18,405 bases of DNA, from positions 1-18,405 of the forward strand of contig CAJTMM010000041.1 of assembly GCA_910577465.1 (NCBI GenBank), read 5' to 3'. Position numbers and translations under genes: made by a program. Every line of letters starts with the position of its first letter. Positions within the stretch are counted from its first letter, which is position 1. Shown here one piece after another: positions 14,506 through 18,405 of the stretch. The notes under the pieces are model-generated. The model was not told the origin of the DNA, searched no databases, and saw only the letters and a list, made by a program, of their open reading frames with translations. This stretch comes from an uncultured Muribaculaceae bacterium. GTDB taxonomy: Bacteria; Bacteroidota; Bacteroidia; Bacteroidales; Muribaculaceae.

Positions 14506-14513
14506 CAAAAGTA
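14506..14513 (-). promoter_or_regulatory. Probable -7 box for the recJ-recQ transcript
   Basis: Leftward TACTTTTG matches TAnnTTTG, preceded by an AT-rich stretch with eight A residues. No TTG is found at the -33 spacing. Confidence 0.5.
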
Positions 14514-14620
14514 AGGATTTTTTTTGTAACCGCCCAGCGCGAAGTGTTATATTTTGTGTAATTAAGTTTGCGGGAGTGTGGGGATGGACTTAGCCGGTTT
14601 GACGAATCGGATTGGCGGGA

Positions 14621-15751
14621 TTACGCTGAAGGCGTTGAGGAAGAGTCGTTCATCGCATTGGGGGTGGGGAGGTGGATGTCGAGCTGGGGGAAGGGGAAGG
14701 AGATGCCGTGGAGGGGGAGGGTGTTGTAGATGCGTTCGTTGAAGTCGTAGTAGACGGTCCAGTAGTCGGCTGAGCGGACCCATGCACGGGCTGTGAGGTT
14801 GACGCTGCTGTCGGCGAGTTGGGCGAGGAATACTACGGGTGAGCGGTCGACATCGGTACGGAAGCCAGTGAGACGGTCGGGTGTCTGTATGTCGGTGGCT
14901 TCGAGACGTTCTTTGATTTTGCTATGCTTGCGGTGGAGCATACGGGAGAGCCAGCTTCGTTTTTCGTCAGTGGCGGGGATGTCCTGGTGGGGTTGAGCCG
15001 CGAGTTGCTGTTCGCGGCGTTGCTCGCGGTCGGATTCGATGGTGTGCTTGACGATGCGTTCGTCGGCGTTGAGCATGTCTATGATGGCTTTGCGGGCAAC
15101 GGCTACGTCGTCGCCGTAGGATATGGCTATGTCCCACTGTACGCGGCGGTAGTCTTCGCGCGACCAGTTGTTGATGGATCCGGTGGATAGTCCGCCGTTG
15201 GGTATGATGATGGATTTATTGTCGGCGGTGCAGATTATGGTCGAGAAAATCTGTATTTCGGTGACGGTGCCGGCATAACCTTGGGTTTCGATGTAGTCGC
15301 CTATCTTGTAGGGCTTGAGCAGGAGTATGAGTACTCCACCGGCGAAGTTCTGTAGGGTACCGCTTAGAGCCATACCGATGGCGACGCCTGCAGAAGCGAA
15401 GATGGCTATGAATGAGCTGGTGTTGATGCCGAGGATGCCTATTACGGTGACTACGAGTATGAAGTAGAGGAGTATGCGGATAAGGCTGAGGATGAATGTG
15501 CTCAGGGATTTGTCGACGTTGCGACGCAGCAGTATCGCCGTGACTACGTTGTAGATTTTGCGTATGATGAATTTACCTACGTAGAATACGAATATGGCTA
15601 TGGCGAGGTGGATGGCGAAGTCCACCATAGTGGTGATGAGTTTATTGAGCAGCTCATCGATGGAGAGGTTCTTGAGCATGCTTATTTCCTGCGCGGGTGC
15701 GGGTATGGAGTCGGGGGCTGCGGGTGTGAGGGGTATTTGGTTGAATAGCAT
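14621..15751 (-). CDS. MscS-family mechanosensitive channel with charged insertion
   Basis: 376-residue inner-membrane channel of the small-conductance mechanosensitive family, which releases solutes on hypo-osmotic shock. Predicted helices: TM1 about 42-63, TM2 about 84-108, and TM3 about 112-145 with the Gly/Ala pore pattern ASAGVAIGMALSGTLQNFAG (119-138). The beta domain has KIGDYIE (149-155), AGTVTEIQIFST (160-171) and IPNGGL (183-188). The cytoplasmic alpha/beta domain starts at about 204. Unusually it is interrupted at about 238-303 by a charged segment rich in Arg, Lys, Glu and Gln (including RREQQL and RMLHRKHSKIKERLE), after which the last strands resume (VVFLAQLADSSVNLTARAWV). E. 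coli MscS has 286 residues, so most of the extra length is this insertion, the N-terminal 25 residues and a Ser/Pro/Thr tail. It lies about 60 bp after the C11 protease gene and is probably co-transcribed. Confidence 0.9.
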   Translation of the reverse strand: MLFNQIPLTPAAPDSIPAPAQEISMLKNLSIDELLNKLITTMVDFAIHLAIAIFVFYVGKFIIRKIYNVVTAILLRRNVDKSLSTFILSLIRILLYFILVVTVIGILGINTSSFIAIFASAGVAIGMALSGTLQNFAGGVLILLLKPYKIGDYIETQGYAGTVTEIQIFSTIICTADNKSIIIPNGGLSTGSINNWSREDYRRVQWDIAISYGDDVAVARKAIIDMLNADERIVKHTIESDREQRREQQLAAQPHQDIPATDEKRSWLSRMLHRKHSKIKERLEATDIQTPDRLTGFRTDVDRSPVVFLAQLADSSVNLTARAWVRSADYWTVYYDFNERIYNTLPLHGISFPFPQLDIHLPTPNAMNDSSSTPSA

Positions 15752-15760
15752 GTGGCTGTG

Positions 15761-15782
15761 TTGTGGTTATGTTGTGGTTATG
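15761..15782. repeat. Tandem 11-bp repeat, two copies
   Basis: Two exact copies of TTGTGGTTATG (15761-15771, 15772-15782) in the short spacer between the C11 protease gene and mscS, ending 10 bp before the mscS start codon. A small change in copy number would alter the ribosome-loading region of mscS. Confidence 0.9.
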
Positions 15783-15810
15783 GTTGGTAGAGTCGGGATA
15801 TGAGTCGATG

Positions 15811-16974
15811 TCAGTTGAATTGGGAGGATGCTACGTCGGCCCACCAGGAGGTTTCGTCGTAGCCATACGTGAGTGCATCGGTGGGTGTGGAGAGGATGTG
15901 CGATCCGAGTCCGTGGAAGTTGTCGGCGGGGAGGTTGTAGACGGTGGATGTGGTGAGGTGAAGTGTGACGCATCGGTTGAAGGCGCGGTCCCAGCGGTCG
16001 AGGAGGTCGGAGTCGGAGGTGAGGTGGTGTATGTAGTGGTACATATCGAAGATGCCTGTGGACATGACTATGGTGCGGAAGTATCGCACGGGTGTGTAGC
16101 CTTGGGGCAGTGACGGCGATGAGGAGAGGATGGCTCGGGTGGCTTGTGCGAGTTGGTCGAGGGCTTCGGTGTCGATGAGGGATATGCTGCATCCGGGCGA
16201 GAAGCGGTCGGATGCGTACTGCCGGAAGGTATTGGTGGCGGCTTGCTCAAGGTCGGGTGTGGGACGGAAGAATGCGGGGATGTTGAGGTGGTAGGGCATT
16301 CCGTCGGTAGGTAGCTCGGTGGCAGACGCGACTATGCGGTCGGTGACGTGGCGCAGTTCGTAGGCTACTTCGACGGTTGCCATGTGGCAGCAATCGAAAT
16401 AGATGAAGCAGAAGTGATGGGGGGCGAGGGCTTCGGCGAGTGATGATATTTTCATGCGCCGTATGGGGTTGTTGTAGTCGCCGGTTCCGTCCTGACCGAA
16501 TGATTGGGGAGAGATGGAGGGGGACTCGTCGATAACACCGCCGTCGTTAATCCATCCGGTGCCGTGGCTCCATAGGATGAGTCCGTAGTCGTCGGCGGGT
16601 GCTATGGACTTGGTGTCGTCGATGACTTGGCGCATCTGTTGGATGGATAGTGATGAGAGTCCGTCGGAATATTTGCGTAGCTCGGTCTCGTTGCCTTTGG
16701 AGTCGATTTCCACCAGACGCGGGGTGGTGGAGGGTGTGGTGATGTACACGAGGATGCGTCCGCCGTTGAGCCCTGTGGCTGTGCGCACGCCTTCCTTGAT
16801 TTCGTTGTAGTCGGTGATGGCGTTGTAGCTCAAGTCGTTGTTGGCTGCCATGTAGACGAGTACGGTGCGGTGTGTCCCGCCATGGTCCGGCTCCGAGTCG
16901 CTGCATGATGAGGTGAATAGTGCGACGGAGAGCAGTAATATCGATAGTATGAAAAAGTGATATATGCGTTTCAT
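15811..16974 (-). CDS. Clostripain-family (C11) cysteine protease lipoprotein
   Basis: 387 residues from ATG 16974. I prefer this start because the in-frame codon at 16983 is TTG and lies on the promoter box. The signal peptide (MKRIYHFFILSILLLSV...) ends in lipobox TSSC with Cys24. The protease domain opens with RTVLVYMAANNDLS (36-49), typical of C11 peptidases. The catalytic His lies in LILWSHGTGW (His137), and the catalytic Cys in IYFDCCHMA, which replaces the common FDACLM; by alignment Cys196 is the nucleophile and Cys195 an extra. C11 enzymes usually cleave after Arg or Lys and mature by self-cleavage. Surface lipoprotein forms are common in gut Bacteroidales (for example fragipain-like enzymes). 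It heads a probable operon with mscS. Confidence 0.9.
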   Translation of the reverse strand: MKRIYHFFILSILLLSVALFTSSCSDSEPDHGGTHRTVLVYMAANNDLSYNAITDYNEIKEGVRTATGLNGGRILVYITTPSTTPRLVEIDSKGNETELRKYSDGLSSLSIQQMRQVIDDTKSIAPADDYGLILWSHGTGWINDGGVIDESPSISPQSFGQDGTGDYNNPIRRMKISSLAEALAPHHFCFIYFDCCHMATVEVAYELRHVTDRIVASATELPTDGMPYHLNIPAFFRPTPDLEQAATNTFRQYASDRFSPGCSISLIDTEALDQLAQATRAILSSSPSLPQGYTPVRYFRTIVMSTGIFDMYHYIHHLTSDSDLLDRWDRAFNRCVTLHLTTSTVYNLPADNFHGLGSHILSTPTDALTYGYDETSWWADVASSQFN

Positions 16975-16980
16975 AAGATG

Positions 16981-17011
16981 CAAAATTAGCCAAAAGTGCG
17001 CTCATCTGCAA
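16981..17011 (-). promoter_or_regulatory. Promoter of the C11 protease gene (-33/-7)
   Basis: Leftward: TTG (17009-17011), exactly 20 bp, then TAATTTTG (16981-16988). Only 6 nt separate the box from the ATG at 16974, so the mRNA would be nearly leaderless. Confidence 0.8.
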
Positions 17012-17084
17012 CGGGGCGAGGATTTAAATGGGTGCTGTTCAGGGTTAAAAAGCGTAAATCGTGTAATAAAACGCTAATTTTATA

Positions 17085-17113
17085 TTGCGATTTGAGAAAA
17101 TCCGTTAACTTTG
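17085..17113 (+). promoter_or_regulatory. Promoter of the ROK kinase gene
   Basis: TAACTTTG (17106-17113) is an exact -7 match, with TTG at 17085-17087 at a slightly short 18-bp spacing. Inverted half-sites AGCGT (17051-17055) and ACGCT (17071-17075), and AAATCG with CGATTT (17056-17061, 17088-17093), overlap the promoter's upstream side and could be a regulator site. The leader would be about 26 nt. Confidence 0.65.
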
Positions 17114-17143
17114 CGGTATATTACTTACATAAATCAATATCAG

Positions 17144-18166
17144 ATGACTAACTCAAAACCTTACGTAATAGGCATAGACATGGGTGGCACAAATACTGTG
17201 TTCGGCATAGTCGATGCGCGCGGTATAGTGCTTGCAAGCAATTCTATAAAGACACGCAAGCATGCTAAGATAGAAGATTATATAGATGAGCTATATACGG
17301 AAACGATGCGTCTGATGAAGAGTATCGATGCCGAGGATAAGATCTATGGTATAGGCGTGGGCGCTCCGAATGCCAATTATTTCACGGGTATGATAGAGGA
17401 TGGGGTGAACCTTCCCTGGCCTACTCCGGTGCCTTTCGCGCAGATGTTGAGCGATAAGTTCGGAATACCTGTGGCTATAACCAATGATGCGAATGCCGCC
17501 GCTATCGGTGAGATGACTTACGGTGTGGCGCGCGGTCTGAAGGATTTCATAATGATCACTTTGGGTACCGGCGTGGGCAGCGGTATAGTAATCAATGGTC
17601 AGCTTGTGTATGGTCATGACGGTTTCGCAGGTGAGTTGGGTCACGTGATAGTGAAGCGTAACAATGGTCGTCTGTGTGGTTGTGGCCGCACGGGCTGTCT
17701 CGAGACTTACTGCTCGGCAACGGGTGTGGCACGTACTGCACGTGAATTCCTCGAAATCACTGACCAGCCTTCGCGTCTGCGTGAGATTCCTGTGGAGGAT
17801 ATCACATCGAAGGATGTGTATGATGCGGCTATGGCGGGTGATAAACTTGCCAAGCAGGTGTTTGAATACACTGGTACGATATTGGGTGAGGCGTTGGCTG
17901 ATTTCACGGTGTTCTCTTCGCCTGAGGCTTTCGTGCTGTTCGGTGGATTGGCTAAGGCGGGCGATCTGCTTCTGAAACCTCTCCGCGATTCGATGGAGAA
18001 GAATATGCTCAGCATCTGGAAGGGTAAAGTAAATGTGCTCCTTTCGGAACTTAAGGAGGCTGATGCAGCTGTGCTCGGTGCAAGTGCATTGGGATGGGAG
18101 GCTAAGCCGATGACTGTGACTATGGCTACTCCGGCTTCGGCTGCTCCGGTGGCTCCGCAGGCTTAA
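17144..18166 (+). CDS. ROK-family sugar kinase, probably glucokinase
   Basis: 340 residues from ATG 17144; the earlier in-frame TTG at 17111 lies in the -7 box and is rejected. The ATP phosphate motif GIDMGGTNTVFG is at 10-21. NDANAAAIGE (114-123) holds the catalytic Asp115, LGTGVGSGI is at 140-148, and the ROK signature GELGHVIV (163-170) is followed by the zinc site CGCGRTGCLE (His167, Cys178, Cys180, Cys185). The set E-x-G-H plus CxCGxxGCxE is typical of bacterial ROK glucokinases, so phosphorylation of glucose to glucose 6-phosphate is the best guess; N-acetylmannosamine, fructose or allose kinases look similar. The last 20 residues are a low-complexity Ala/Pro/Thr tail outside the fold. 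It is monocistronic with a strong terminator. Confidence 0.92.
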   Translation: MTNSKPYVIGIDMGGTNTVFGIVDARGIVLASNSIKTRKHAKIEDYIDELYTETMRLMKSIDAEDKIYGIGVGAPNANYFTGMIEDGVNLPWPTPVPFAQMLSDKFGIPVAITNDANAAAIGEMTYGVARGLKDFIMITLGTGVGSGIVINGQLVYGHDGFAGELGHVIVKRNNGRLCGCGRTGCLETYCSATGVARTAREFLEITDQPSRLREIPVEDITSKDVYDAAMAGDKLAKQVFEYTGTILGEALADFTVFSSPEAFVLFGGLAKAGDLLLKPLRDSMEKNMLSIWKGKVNVLLSELKEADAAVLGASALGWEAKPMTVTMATPASAAPVAPQA

Positions 18167-18185
18167 GATTACACTATATTAGGAT

Positions 18186-18229
18186 AAAAAATATGGATGC
18201 GTCAATGGTTGGCGCATCCATGTTTTTTT
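18186..18229 (+). terminator. Intrinsic terminator of the ROK kinase gene
   Basis: ATGGATGCG (18193-18201) pairs perfectly with CGCATCCAT (18213-18221), followed by seven T residues (18223-18229). An A tract before the stem extends the pairing and could allow function in both directions. Confidence 0.9.
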
Positions 18230-18335
18230 GTGTGTGGGTGTCAGGATGCGATTGGGGGTGGGAATGAAAGTATGTCAATGTTCTCTTGCCAGTGTAATTA
18301 GGAATGAGGAATTTTTGTGGCGGGGTTGGGATATT

Positions 18336-18399
18336 CGACCCTTGACAGGGTCGTCGTGTAGGGCTAACATATTGAATCCCTGATGGGATTCAATATGTT
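18336..18399. repeat. Double-palindrome, REP-like intergenic element
   Basis: Two hairpins in tandem: CGACCC/GGGTCG with a 6-nt loop (18336-18353), then AACATATTGAATCCC (18366-18380) pairing perfectly over 15 bp with GGGATTCAATATGTT (18385-18399) around the loop TGAT. A GTAG lies between them. There is no T tract, and the kinase gene already has a terminator, so it is not a simple terminator. The form resembles dispersed REP/BIME-type or miniature inverted-repeat elements; copy number cannot be seen here. Confidence 0.6.
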
Positions 18400-18405
18400 G
18401 GTGGA

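Noticed and set aside
14253..14560. RNase P RNA, tmRNA, SRP RNA or a known riboswitch in the recJ leader
   Set aside because: None of the conserved sequence blocks I know for these RNAs is present on either strand.
17111..17143. TTG start for the ROK kinase 33 nt upstream
   Set aside because: The TTG is the end of the -7 box TAACTTTG; the ATG at 17144 directly precedes the conserved domain.

Overview
This window looks like ordinary chromosome from a gut-type member of the Bacteroidales (phylum Bacteroidota), possibly Muribaculaceae; the genus cannot be fixed from sequence reading alone. The reasons are the repeated Bacteroidota promoter form (TTG, about 20 bp, TAnnTTTG), the lack of clear Shine-Dalgarno sites, several lipoproteins, and lineage-typical families: a long RecQ with a late zinc cluster, a clostripain-like C11 protease, retropepsin-like envelope proteins, DUF3861 and a serpin remnant.

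Layout. (1) 1-400: the 3' part of a 5S rRNA closing an rRNA operon, its terminator, then short tandem repeats. (2) 400-6200: galactokinase (-), a membrane-anchored protein with two degenerate retropepsin-like halves (+), a thioredoxin-fold lipoprotein (-), malate dehydrogenase (-), an orphan metal/cobalamin-type substrate-binding lipoprotein (+) and a DUF3861 protein (+). (3) 6300-9135: a compact divergent stress locus. Leftward runs NTF2-like protein, NTF2-like lipoprotein, then a flavodoxin-fold oxidoreductase; rightward runs an HxlR/YodB-type regulator followed 5 nt later by yaaA. A 39-bp near-perfect inverted repeat sits between the two promoters. (4) 9170-10370: the C-terminal remnant of a serpin gene with its old terminator, and a secreted protein with a carboxypeptidase-regulatory-like domain. 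(5) 10585-14510: a recJ-recQ operon preceded by a roughly 250-nt leader that may encode a 17-residue basic peptide from a leaderless start. (6) 14620-17000: a C11 clostripain-like lipoprotein protease followed by an MscS-family channel with an unusual charged insertion. (7) 17140-18405: a ROK-family sugar kinase, its terminator, and a palindromic REP-like element at the right edge.

Functionally the window mixes central metabolism (galK, mdh, ROK kinase), DNA repair (recJ, recQ), envelope functions (thioredoxin lipoprotein, SBP, C11 protease, MscS) and a probable oxidative/electrophile-stress module. I did not find a wholly new multi-gene system. The items most worth a second look are the HxlR operator and its divergent regulon, the tandem pseudo-retropepsin protein, the recJ leader with its mini-ORF, the edge palindrome and the serpin relic.
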